Assembly (NCBI GenBank): GCA_002698745.1
Contig: PAAD01000001.1
Location: 1-42,358, forward strand
DNA: 42,358 nucleotides
Reading direction: 5' to 3'
Origin: Flavobacteriaceae bacterium
GTDB taxonomy: Bacteria > Bacteroidota > Bacteroidia > Flavobacteriales > Flavobacteriaceae
The first letter of the stretch is position 1. The number at the start of each line of letters is the position of its first letter. The notes under the pieces are model-generated. The model was not told the DNA's origin, did no database searches, and saw only the letters and a list, made by a program, of their open reading frames with translations. Positions 15,685 to 24,186 of the stretch are shown here, piece by piece. Made by a program: the position numbers and the translations under genes.

Positions 15685-18600
15685 ATGCGTAACAATTTTA
15701 TAGCTCTTACCTTCTTTATTTTTGGATGGAATTCCATTTCTGCACAGAGCTTGAGTACTCATCCTTTTTTAAACGAAACGATGGTGTCATGGCACCAATT
15801 TAACGTTGAGGAAACCGGAGTTCATAAAATATCCAAAGATTTTTTGAGTAAACTTGATATTCCCGTACAGGAAATAGACCCGAGAACAATCCGAATTTAT
15901 GGACGTGGTGGTCAAATGCTTCCATTGAGATTAGGAGATGATATTGAAAGTTTGTACGAGAATGCATTAATCGTTAAGGGTGAAGAAGATGGTAGTTTTG
16001 ACGATGAAGATTACATCCTTTTTATGGGCTTCGCAAATGATAATTGGAATGAAGAAAGTGAAACCTTCCTAAATCTTTATCACGACACCGCACAATATTA
16101 TATCACTTATGGTAATTCTTTTGGAAAACGCGCCTTAGTTCTAGAGGGTACAAAAACAACTGATGCAGATGCAATTTCAAATGCTATTTACACTGCATTT
16201 ATTGAAGATGACAAATACAATTTAGGGTCTCTTGGAAGGCGTTGGTTTGGCCAGCGTTTTTCTGACGGGCAAGAGGAAACATTTACTATCGAAACTCCCA
16301 ATGTTACGCAGGGTACTCAAATTGATGTTGCTGCACGAGTATCTTCAAACGGGTCAGCAACATCTACATTTAAGTTAACTATTGGTAGTGATGTAGATGT
16401 TGAACCCATAAGTGGTACCAGTAAAACGATAGTTGGATCCGAGCCTAGTACAAGCTTCAATGAGCTTCAGGGTATGCTTCATTTGTCGAAAAATGCCAAA
16501 GAAAGCATTAATGCAAAAATATTGTACAGTTCTAATGGTGATCTTGCTGCAAATGGCTATTTAGATTTTTTAATTGCACAATACCTGAGAGACTTGGATG
16601 GCGCAGGAGGAAGCTTTATATTTTCATTGGAATCCCAAGACACCGTTCAGCAACTAATGGTCGCTTCGGCCTCAAATGAAACTTGTATATGGGAAATAGG
16701 TGTAGATGTAGTTCACATGCCTCCTAAAGGTGCAACGTCATTTGGAAGTGATGTAATTGTGGACGAAAGGAGTAAATATTTCCTATCAACTGCTTATAAA
16801 ACACCGACTTACACTCGCAGCACAAGAGTATTTAATCCGTACTCGGCTTTAAAAAACATTAGCGCTTTACCACCCATTAACTATTTGTTGATTACATCCG
16901 AAGAATTTCGAAAGGAAGCAGAATTATTGGTAAGTCATCGTAAAAATTTTTCTGGACTGTCTGCTCAAGTCGTAACGGTTGAGGAAATTTATCAAGCTTT
17001 TTCAACAGGGCAACAAGATATTGCTGCTATCCGAAACTTTGTCCGCTACTTGTATTTTTCACAAGGCAAAAAACTCAAATACTTATGCTTATTTGGAGAT
17101 ACGAGTTATGATTACAAAAAAATAACTGCTGCTAACGATTTGGTGGTGCCGACTTTTCATGCCTTAAATAGCTTTTCGCTTACAAATTCATTTATGTCCG
17201 ATGATTTTTTTGTTATGTTAGATGAAAATGAAGGAATGCTTACTTCAATTGACCGTATGGATGTTGCAGTTGGGCGTATGGTCTTTTCCAACGCTTCCCA
17301 AGCTCGTATATTGGTAAATAAAGTCATGGATTATGAAAATCCGAAAAATAGAGATAGCTGGAATAACAGTTTTACGATACTTTCTGATGATGCAGACAAA
17401 TCACGTGATAAAGATGATTTCTCTTTACAAGTTAGCCTTAATGATCTTGGTGACGAAATTGTAAACAATAAACCCATATTAAATATTACCAAAATACATT
17501 CTGATGCTTATAAACAAATTGCCTCTGCTGGCGGAGATCGGTACCCAGAAGTAGAGACTGCTCTCAAGAATAGATTGTCTCAAGGGACTTTGGTTGTCAA
17601 TTATTTTGGACATGGAGGTGAAGATGGATTGGCTCAAGAATTTATTGTTGATAAAGACATGGCTTCAAGCTTATTTCACCCAGGAAAATACCCTCTTTTT
17701 ATAACGGTAACTTGTGAGTTCTCTAGATTTGACAACCACATTAGACCTACTGCTGGTGAAATGTTATACCAAAATCCCACAGGTGGTGCCATTGGAATGA
17801 TTTCAACTACTCGGCAGATATATATTAATAAGGGAGTTGACTATAATAAAATTTTATCCAAGTATCTGTTTTCTTATGGAAGTGAAGATTATACTAGTAT
17901 TGCTGAAGCTTTAAGGCTTGCTAAAAATGAATTTACAGATGCAAATCAAAAACGTGTGCTTTTTTATATAGGGGATCCTGCCCTTAAACTTCATATTCCC
18001 AAGCGAGAAATTAACGTAACTCACTTAAATGGAATAGCTATTGATGATATCCCTATTGCTGATCGACAATTTAAAGCTCTTGACAAGATCACCTTAGGCG
18101 GTAAAATATTAGGCCCCTCTGGACTACTTAAGCAAAATTTTAATGGAACAGTTAGCGTCCAAATTTTTGATAAAGAAGTACAGCGTTCAACTCTTGGAAA
18201 TGATCAATCTAAAACAATGGATTTTACAATACTTGGTGAACAGATTTTTGAAGGACTCGCTAGTGTTGTTAATGGTCATTTTTCAACCACTTTCGTCATT
18301 CCAAAAGATATTAACTTAAATGTAGATGCTGCTAAAATTAGCTTTATTGCGTTTAATAATGATAAGACTGAGTCTGTGGGTGGTTTCTCAAATCAATTTA
18401 ATATAGGCGAAATAAATACAGCTGCAGTTAGTGATACACAACCACCACTAATCAACGTTTATTTGGAGAATAGAAGCTTTATCGATGGCGGAAAGGTGTT
18501 TAATAGTCCTATGCTTATTGTTGATTTTGAAGACGAAAATGGTATCAATTCGTCAGGCGGACTGGGCCACGACATCATTGCTACGCTAGACGACAATCAG

Positions 18601-19092
18601 GCTGATCCTTACGTGCTTAATGCTTTTTATTCTACAGTTCTAGATGATTATACAAAAGGCTCTCTTACATTTCCTCTAAATAATTTGGAATTGGGGCTGC
18701 ATACTCTAACAATACGCGCATGGGATACTTACAATAATCCAAGCAGTAAGACCATTAGCTTTACAGTTATTGATAGCAATGAGATTCAAATTGAAAATGT
18801 ATTTAATTCTCCCAATCCTGTTACGGATCAAACAACATTTTTTATAAAACACAACAAGCCAAGGGAGTTGCTTGAAGTGAAAATTTCTATATTTACAGTT
18901 GATGGGAATCGCATCTGGACCAACACTCAAGAAGCATTTTCATCAGGCTACCTAATCGATAGCTTAATGTGGGATTTAAAGACTTATAGCGGACAAAAAG
19001 TAAATAAAGGAATTTATATATATACTATTGAACTTATTTCTAAATTGTCAAGGTCGAATGATTTATATTCAGGAAAAATTATTGTAAATTAA
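15685..19092 (+). CDS. porU: type IX secretion system sortase PorU (C25/gingipain-like)
   Basis: 1135 residues with a signal peptide (MRNNFIALTFFIFGWNSISAQ). The caspase-like C25 catalytic domain spans roughly residues 390-770. The catalytic dyad appears as His643 in VVNYFGHGGEDG and Cys677 in ITVTCEFSRFD, in the order and spacing expected for gingipains. After it come beta-sandwich domains and a C-terminal FlgD-like/sorting-like domain (VFNSPNPVTDQTTFFIKH ... GQKVNKGIYIYTIEL). PorU sits on the cell surface with PorV and removes the C-terminal signal of T9SS cargo while attaching it to the anchor. It is immediately followed (2 bp) by porV. The gene pair and the divergent gldJ make the assignment firm. 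Confidence 0.96.
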   Translation: MRNNFIALTFFIFGWNSISAQSLSTHPFLNETMVSWHQFNVEETGVHKISKDFLSKLDIPVQEIDPRTIRIYGRGGQMLPLRLGDDIESLYENALIVKGEEDGSFDDEDYILFMGFANDNWNEESETFLNLYHDTAQYYITYGNSFGKRALVLEGTKTTDADAISNAIYTAFIEDDKYNLGSLGRRWFGQRFSDGQEETFTIETPNVTQGTQIDVAARVSSNGSATSTFKLTIGSDVDVEPISGTSKTIVGSEPSTSFNELQGMLHLSKNAKESINAKILYSSNGDLAANGYLDFLIAQYLRDLDGAGGSFIFSLESQDTVQQLMVASASNETCIWEIGVDVVHMPPKGATSFGSDVIVDERSKYFLSTAYKTPTYTRSTRVFNPYSALKNISALPPINYLLITSEEFRKEAELLVSHRKNFSGLSAQVVTVEEIYQAFSTGQQDIAAIRNFVRYLYFSQGKKLKYLCLFGDTSYDYKKITAANDLVVPTFHALNSFSLTNSFMSDDFFVMLDENEGMLTSIDRMDVAVGRMVFSNASQARILVNKVMDYENPKNRDSWNNSFTILSDDADKSRDKDDFSLQVSLNDLGDEIVNNKPILNITKIHSDAYKQIASAGGDRYPEVETALKNRLSQGTLVVNYFGHGGEDGLAQEFIVDKDMASSLFHPGKYPLFITVTCEFSRFDNHIRPTAGEMLYQNPTGGAIGMISTTRQIYINKGVDYNKILSKYLFSYGSEDYTSIAEALRLAKNEFTDANQKRVLFYIGDPALKLHIPKREINVTHLNGIAIDDIPIADRQFKALDKITLGGKILGPSGLLKQNFNGTVSVQIFDKEVQRSTLGNDQSKTMDFTILGEQIFEGLASVVNGHFSTTFVIPKDINLNVDAAKISFIAFNNDKTESVGGFSNQFNIGEINTAAVSDTQPPLINVYLENRSFIDGGKVFNSPMLIVDFEDENGINSSGGLGHDIIATLDDNQADPYVLNAFYSTVLDDYTKGSLTFPLNNLELGLHTLTIRAWDTYNNPSSKTISFTVIDSNEIQIENVFNSPNPVTDQTTFFIKHNKPRELLEVKISIFTVDGNRIWTNTQEAFSSGYLIDSLMWDLKTYSGQKVNKGIYIYTIELISKLSRSNDLYSGKIIVN

Positions 19093-19094
19093 AT

Positions 19095-20243
19095 ATGAAA
19101 AATCCAATATATCTATTACTAATTTTATTAGCAACACAGTTCATTTTTGCACAACAAGACATTCGTGTGGTTACTACAGCCGTACCGTTTTTGTCCATCG
19201 CGCCTGATGCGCGCTCTGCTGGTTTAGGAGATCAAGGCGTTGCAACTTCTTCAGATGCTTTTTCAAACCATTGGAATCCAGCAAAATATGCTTTTATTGA
19301 AAATGATTCAGGTGCTGCAATTAGTTATACACCTTACTTAAGCAAATTAGTTAATGATATTTTTTTAGCTGATTTAACATATTTCAGGGCTATTGATGAA
19401 CGTTCTGCTTGGGCCGTTGGCTTGCGCTATTTTAGCCTAGGTGAAATTCAAATCGGGGAAACGCCAGCAGACTTTGTAAATCCGCTTGTTGAAAGACCAA
19501 ATGAATATGTTTTTGATGCTTCCTACGCACTAAAGTTAAGTGATAAATTTTCTATGGCAATTCAAGGTTCGTTTTTAACCTCTGATTTAAAGCTTGACTC
19601 TGGCAACAATGATAGTACTTCTGCAAGTACTGTTTCGGTTGGAGTTTCTGGTTTTTACCAGTCCTATGAAGTGCCCTACTCGAATTTTTCTGGAATATGG
19701 CGTGCGGGTTTCAATATTTCAAATATAGGCCCCAAACTGAAATATGAAGATGAGGGTCAATCAGATTTTTTACCTACTAATTTAAAATTAGGTGGTGGAT
19801 TTGATTTTATTTTTGACTCCTACAATAAACTTGCATTAAGCTTGGAAATAAACAAACTTTTGGTACCCTCACCAAGTGAACCTATTATAGATAACGATGG
19901 AAATATTACTGGATATGCACAACCCAATGACATAGGTGTTTTGTCTGGAATTTTCAAATCATTTGGAGATGCTCCTGATGGATCCTCAGAAGAAATAAAA
20001 GAATTTACTTGGGCCCTTGGCGCTGAATTTATGTATGACAATTCTTTTGCACTGCGTATAGGATACTTTAATGAACACGAGCTAAAAGGAGCTCGAAAAT
20101 TCTTCACCCTTGGTGCTGGTTTTAAATACAATGTCATTGATGTTGACTTATCATATTTAATTTCTTCTGGAAGGGTTATAAATCCGCTTGAGAACACCTT
20201 GAGGTTTTCCTTGACTTTCAATTTTGGGGCAGAGCGTTTTTAA
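19095..20243 (+). CDS. porV: type IX secretion system outer membrane protein PorV (LptO)
   Basis: 382 residues with a signal peptide (MKNPIYLLLILLATQFIFAQQ). The family signature follows it: VPFLSIAPDARSAGLGDQGVATSSDAFSNHWNPAKYAF. The rest alternates as a FadL-like 14-strand beta-barrel, ending in an aromatic-rich last strand (LRFSLTFNFGAERF, though terminal Phe is exact). PorV shuttles cargo with a type A CTD from the Sov translocon to PorU. It starts 2 bp after porU and must be cotranscribed. 62 bp separate it from pdhA; in F. johnsoniae, as I recall, a cytidine deaminase gene occupies that place. Confidence 0.96.
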   Translation: MKNPIYLLLILLATQFIFAQQDIRVVTTAVPFLSIAPDARSAGLGDQGVATSSDAFSNHWNPAKYAFIENDSGAAISYTPYLSKLVNDIFLADLTYFRAIDERSAWAVGLRYFSLGEIQIGETPADFVNPLVERPNEYVFDASYALKLSDKFSMAIQGSFLTSDLKLDSGNNDSTSASTVSVGVSGFYQSYEVPYSNFSGIWRAGFNISNIGPKLKYEDEGQSDFLPTNLKLGGGFDFIFDSYNKLALSLEINKLLVPSPSEPIIDNDGNITGYAQPNDIGVLSGIFKSFGDAPDGSSEEIKEFTWALGAEFMYDNSFALRIGYFNEHELKGARKFFTLGAGFKYNVIDVDLSYLISSGRVINPLENTLRFSLTFNFGAERF

Positions 20244-20262
20244 GAGCCCTAGTTTTCGTTTT

Positions 20263-20290
20263 TTTGACAAAGTAAGTTGCCTTATCTTTG
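20263..20290 (+). promoter_or_regulatory. promoter of the pdhA operon
   Basis: TTTG at 20263-20266, 16 bases, then TATCTTTG at 20283-20290. This matches the Bacteroidetes -33/-7 arrangement (TTG ... TAnnTTTG). It lies 15 bases before the pdhA ATG at 20306, in the gap after porV, so the PDH genes have their own promoter. Confidence 0.65.
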
Positions 20291-20305
20291 TGACTTGTAT
20301 AATAG

Positions 20306-21313
20306 ATGCGCTTTATGAAAGAAGTTTCACGTGATACCTACCTAGACTGGTACAAAAATATGATGTTTTGGCGCAAGTTTGAAGATAAACTTGCATCAGT
20401 ATACATTCAACAAAAAGTACGTGGTTTTTTACACCTATACAATGGACAAGAAGCCATTCTAGCAGGTTCGCTACACGCTATGGATCTTACTAAAGATCGA
20501 ATGATTACTGCATACCGTAATCACGTGCAGCCCATAGGAATGGGTGTTGACCCCAAAAGAGTGATGGCTGAGCTTTTCGGTAAAGCTACAGGCACCTCAA
20601 GCGGACTGGGTGGCTCTATGCATATTTTCTCAAAAGAGCATCGTTTTCATGGCGGTCATGGAATTGTTGGGGGACAAATACCTCTCGGTGCAGGAATGGC
20701 CTTTGGTGATAAATATCACGGAAGTGATGCCGTAACTCTTTGTTTTATGGGTGATGGTGCTGTGCGTCAAGGCTCCCTTCACGAAACACTTAATCTGGCC
20801 ATGCTCTGGAAACTTCCTGTAGTATTTATTGTTGAAAATAACGGATATGCTATGGGTACATCTGTAGAACGTACAGCAAACCATACAGATATATGGAAAC
20901 TGGGACTAGGCTATGAAATGCCTTGTGGTCCTATTGACGGGATGAATCCCGTTAATGTTGCGGAAGGTATAGACGAAGCTATTCAACGCGCTCGCCGTGG
21001 AGATGGCCCGACATTCTTGGAGGCCAAAACCTATCGTTACCGTGGTCACTCCATGTCTGATGCACAACACTACCGTACTAAAGATGAAGTTGAGGAATAT
21101 CGCAAGATTGATCCTATCACTCAGGTTAAAGACATTATTCTGGCCGAAAACTATGCCACAGAAGAAGAATTGGCAGAGGTTCTTGTTGATGTAAAAGCAC
21201 AAGTAAAGGAGTGTGAAGCGTTTGCAGAATCGTCTCCGTTCCCTGAAAAAAATGTAATGTACGACGCAGTTTACGAACAAGAAAATTATCCATTTATCTC
21301 TCACAAACTATAA
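20306..21313 (+). CDS. pdhA: pyruvate dehydrogenase E1 component, alpha subunit
   Basis: 335 residues from ATG 20306; an ATG at 20315 (MKEVSRDTYLDWYK) is an equally good start and fits homologues well. The thiamine-diphosphate motif is complete: GDGAVRQGSLHETLNLAMLWKLPVVFIVENN (GDG-x~26-NN). Other E1-alpha hallmarks are HLYNGQEAI, ITAYRNHVQPIGMG, GGSMHIFSKEHRFHGGHGIVGGQIPLGAG, TYRYRGHSMSDAQHYRTKDEVEEY, the last including the phosphorylation-loop-like region. The subunit decarboxylates pyruvate together with E1 beta. E1 beta is not in this operon; E2 follows 1 bp later. Length is right for the alpha/beta heterotetramer type. Confidence 0.97.
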   Translation: MRFMKEVSRDTYLDWYKNMMFWRKFEDKLASVYIQQKVRGFLHLYNGQEAILAGSLHAMDLTKDRMITAYRNHVQPIGMGVDPKRVMAELFGKATGTSSGLGGSMHIFSKEHRFHGGHGIVGGQIPLGAGMAFGDKYHGSDAVTLCFMGDGAVRQGSLHETLNLAMLWKLPVVFIVENNGYAMGTSVERTANHTDIWKLGLGYEMPCGPIDGMNPVNVAEGIDEAIQRARRGDGPTFLEAKTYRYRGHSMSDAQHYRTKDEVEEYRKIDPITQVKDIILAENYATEEELAEVLVDVKAQVKECEAFAESSPFPEKNVMYDAVYEQENYPFISHKL

Positions 21314-21314
21314 T

Positions 21315-22904
21315 ATGGCGACAATAATCAATATGCCGCGTTTAAGTGACACCATGGAAGAGGGAACAGTGGCTTCATGGCTAAAAAAAGTAGGTGATAA
21401 AATTGAAGAAGGTGATATTCTTGCCGAAATTGAGACCGATAAAGCCACCATGGAATTTGAATCTTTTCATGAAGGCATACTCTTACATATTGGCGTTCAA
21501 GCTGGTGAAACCGCTGCTGTAGATGTTTTGTTGGCCATTATTGGTGATGAAGGTGAAGATGTTTCAGCATTGCTTAATGCAGATACGCCACATAAAGAAA
21601 CAAACAAGGAAGCGGTTGAAGCGGCAGTAGCTACTAAAGAAATTAAAGCTGTGGTCATTCCTGAAGGTGTTGAAATCATAAACATGCCACGCCTGAGTGA
21701 TACTATGGAAGAAGGCGCTGTAGCCTCATGGCTAAAACAAGTAGGTGATACAGTTGAAGAAGGAGATATCCTTGCCGAAATAGATACGGACAAAGCCACC
21801 ATGGAATTTGAATCTTTCTTTTCAGGAACTCTATTACACATTGGTATTGAAGCAGGTGAAACCGCTGCCGTAGATACCTTGTTGGCCATTATTGGCCCTG
21901 AGGGCACTGACGTTGCAGCTATTCTTGCTGCTGCTCCTACTATTGTACCTAAAACAGCTGCTTCAGAACCAACTGATGTTGTAACAGCTGTACAAACTGA
22001 AATATCTGTTGCAACACCCACTGTAGTTACAACAAGTAATGGAAGAATAATGGCATCCCCATTAGCCAAAAAAATTGCTAAAGAAAAAGGGATTGATCTA
22101 AATCTCGTAACCGGAACTGGAGAATCTGGAAGAATTGTAAAACGTGACGTCGAACAATTTTCACCTGCAGCAGCGGTAACAGCTGTACCTGCTCAAGCAG
22201 CAGTCTTTGTTCCAGCCGGTCAAGAAAAACAAGAAGAGATTCCCAATTCGCAAATGCGTAAAACCATTGCAAAACGTCTAGGAGAATCTAAATTCAGCGC
22301 TCCTCACTATTATCTGTCAGTGGAGTTTGATATGGATGCAACAATTGCTTTTAGAAAACAATACAATTCAATTCCAGACTACAAAATATCATTTAACGAC
22401 ATAGTGGTAAAAGCTGTAGCACTTGCACTAAAAGCCCACCCACAGGTAAATTCACAATGGTTTGATGATAAAATGGTTCTCAATCATCACGTGCATGTCG
22501 GTGTAGCTGTTGCTGTTGAAGATGGTCTTGTAGTTCCTGTTTTGAAGTTTGCTAACGAAATGAACCTGCCGCAAATTGGTTCACAGGTGAGAGATTTTGC
22601 CGACAGAGCTAGAAGTAAAAAACTAAAGCCTCAAGAAATGGATGGCAGTACATTTACCGTATCTAACTTAGGTATGTTTGGTATCGATGAATTTACATCC
22701 ATTATAAATCAACCAAATTCTGCAATTCTTTCTGTAGGTTCCATTTTGCAAAAGCCTGTAGTAAAAGAAGGTAAAATTATTGTAGGTAATACAATGAAGC
22801 TAACTCTAGCTTGTGACCACAGAACAGTGGATGGGGCAACTGGAGCACAGTTTTTACAAACCCTTAAAGAATACATCGAGAATCCCATTCGATTAGTCGT
22901 TTAG
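21315..22904 (+). CDS. pdhC: pyruvate dehydrogenase E2, dihydrolipoamide acetyltransferase with two lipoyl domains
   Basis: 529 residues. Order: lipoyl domain 1 (residues ~4-77, lipoyl Lys in ETDKATMEFES), an Ala/Val/Glu-rich linker, lipoyl domain 2 (~121-194, DTDKATMEFES), a Thr/Ala-rich linker, the peripheral-subunit-binding domain (IMASPLAKKIAKEKGIDLNLVTGTGESGRIVKRDVEQF), another linker and the catalytic core (IPNSQMRKTIAKRLGESKFSAPHYYLSVEFDMD ... ACDHRTVDGATGAQFLQTLKEYIENP with catalytic His and Asp). The two lipoyl domains match at 63 of 74 residues, so one arose by duplication. It transfers the acetyl group to CoA and binds E1 and E3. It starts 1 bp after pdhA. Confidence 0.97.
   Translation: MATIINMPRLSDTMEEGTVASWLKKVGDKIEEGDILAEIETDKATMEFESFHEGILLHIGVQAGETAAVDVLLAIIGDEGEDVSALLNADTPHKETNKEAVEAAVATKEIKAVVIPEGVEIINMPRLSDTMEEGAVASWLKQVGDTVEEGDILAEIDTDKATMEFESFFSGTLLHIGIEAGETAAVDTLLAIIGPEGTDVAAILAAAPTIVPKTAASEPTDVVTAVQTEISVATPTVVTTSNGRIMASPLAKKIAKEKGIDLNLVTGTGESGRIVKRDVEQFSPAAAVTAVPAQAAVFVPAGQEKQEEIPNSQMRKTIAKRLGESKFSAPHYYLSVEFDMDATIAFRKQYNSIPDYKISFNDIVVKAVALALKAHPQVNSQWFDDKMVLNHHVHVGVAVAVEDGLVVPVLKFANEMNLPQIGSQVRDFADRARSKKLKPQEMDGSTFTVSNLGMFGIDEFTSIINQPNSAILSVGSILQKPVVKEGKIIVGNTMKLTLACDHRTVDGATGAQFLQTLKEYIENPIRLVV
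21324..21545 (+). repeat. lipoyl-domain direct repeat, copy 1
   Basis: A 222-base in-frame segment encoding IINMPRLSDT...LLAIIG. It aligns without gaps to 21675-21896 at an offset of 351 bases (117 codons). The protein copies match at 63 of 74 positions. Confidence 0.9.
21675..21896 (+). repeat. lipoyl-domain direct repeat, copy 2
   Basis: The second copy of the in-frame lipoyl repeat in pdhC. Changes relative to copy 1 cluster around the segment HEGI/FSGT and the start of the domain; the DKATMEFES core is unchanged. Confidence 0.9.
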
Positions 22905-22909
22905 TTGTT

Positions 22910-23593
22910 TTGGACGCTGCGAAAAACATTGTGATAACTGGAGCTAGCCGTGGTATTGGTCTAGCACTTGTTAAGTGGTTTTCGGCAAATCAGCATAAGG
23001 TATGGGCAATTTCCCGAAATAATAAGCCTATAACCCAACTTAACTTACCTAACGTCACATCCAGTACTCTTGACTTAACAGATGAAGCTGCAGTTGTAGC
23101 ATGGTCTCAAAACATGGCTCCTGATACTATTGATGCGTTGATAAATAACGCTGGAAAGCTATTGAACAAGCCCTTTGCTGATACCCAACAGTCCGATTTT
23201 GAAACGGTGTTTAGGGTCAACGTCTTTGGTCTTGCCAACATTACTCGTGCTTTACTCAAAAAGCTACAGCCAGGTGGTCATGTGGTAAACATCAGCAGTA
23301 TGGGAGGAATTGGCGGCACATTAAAATTCCCAGGTTTGGCTGCTTACAGCAGCAGCAAAGGAGCTGTTTCCATACTCACTGAGTTATTAGCCGAAGAATT
23401 TAAAGAATCAGGCCCTACCGTAAATGCTCTGGCACTTGGTGCTGTACAAACAGAAATGCTTACCGAAGCCTTTCCTGATCTTGAAGTGCCCATGACCGCA
23501 GCTAATATGGCAGATTATATCGCCAAATTTGCACTAGACGGACAGCTTTTCTATAATGGAAAGGTGTTGCCTGTATCGAATACAACACCCTAA
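22910..23593 (+). CDS. short-chain dehydrogenase/reductase family oxidoreductase
   Basis: 227 residues from a TTG start at 22910. No ATG or GTG exists between the pdhC stop and the conserved first strand, and a GTG seven codons in would remove part of beta-1, so TTG is the best start. Motifs: NAD(P)-binding TGASRGIG, LDLTDE, INNAGKL, NISSMGG with catalytic Ser, and YSSSKGA with Tyr-x-x-x-Lys. The substrate is unknown. It lies 5 bp after pdhC and overlaps the SprT-like gene by 1 base, so it belongs to the pdh operon. At 227 residues it is a short 'classical' SDR with a trimmed C-terminus. Confidence 0.92.
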   Translation: MDAAKNIVITGASRGIGLALVKWFSANQHKVWAISRNNKPITQLNLPNVTSSTLDLTDEAAVVAWSQNMAPDTIDALINNAGKLLNKPFADTQQSDFETVFRVNVFGLANITRALLKKLQPGGHVVNISSMGGIGGTLKFPGLAAYSSSKGAVSILTELLAEEFKESGPTVNALALGAVQTEMLTEAFPDLEVPMTAANMADYIAKFALDGQLFYNGKVLPVSNTTP

Positions 23594-24186
23594 TGTCCTC
23601 TGACTTTTATTCATTTTTGCCTGATTCAGCCATTGTAAAATGTGCTGCACTTGTGGATGGGCACAAAGTTGTAATACATGTTGTTCGCAACCGTAAGACT
23701 AAGCATGGCGATTTTAGGGTACATTCCAAAGGTCATGTGTCTATAACGATTAATGCTATGGAAAACCCATATCGGTTTTTGCTTACCTTCTTGCACGAGT
23801 GGGCACACTACAAGGTTTTCATCTCTTATGTGTTTAGAAAAAAACCTCACGGAAAGGAGTGGAAATTAACATTTCAAAAAATGGTAGAACCTTTTTTGGA
23901 GGGAGAAATCTTCCCAGATTCCTTATTAAAACCACTTAAAAAACACATACAAAATGCAAAAGCAACTTTTGCTACTGACGCCAACCTTATGATGGCACTT
24001 CGGAAATTTGACCCACCCAATAATAAAAAATGTATTTTTGAATTGGAGCAGGGTACACTTTTTAACACGCAAAAAGGACGTGTTTTCAGTAAAGACGCTA
24101 AGCGCAAAACCCGATTTGTTTGTACATGTGTCAAAACAAAGAAGCAATACCTGTTTCCACCTTTTGTTGAAGTAAGTCCAATATAA
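23593..24186 (+). CDS. SprT-like zinc-metalloprotease-domain protein
   Basis: 197 residues; its ATG shares a base with the SDR stop (TAATG). The SprT-like core is visible: GDFRVHSKGHVSITINAMENPYRFLLTFLHEWAHYKVF with the zinc motif HEWAH, then KKPHGKEWKLTFQKMVEPFL with the third ligand His. The C-terminal half has a zinc-ribbon-like part reduced to FVCTCVKTKKQYLF with one CxC. SprT/Spartan proteins act on DNA-protein crosslinks in eukaryotes; the bacterial role is unproven. It is part of the pdh-SDR-SprT-DUF389 operon by 1-base overlaps at both ends. Confidence 0.9.
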   Translation: MSSDFYSFLPDSAIVKCAALVDGHKVVIHVVRNRKTKHGDFRVHSKGHVSITINAMENPYRFLLTFLHEWAHYKVFISYVFRKKPHGKEWKLTFQKMVEPFLEGEIFPDSLLKPLKKHIQNAKATFATDANLMMALRKFDPPNNKKCIFELEQGTLFNTQKGRVFSKDAKRKTRFVCTCVKTKKQYLFPPFVEVSPI

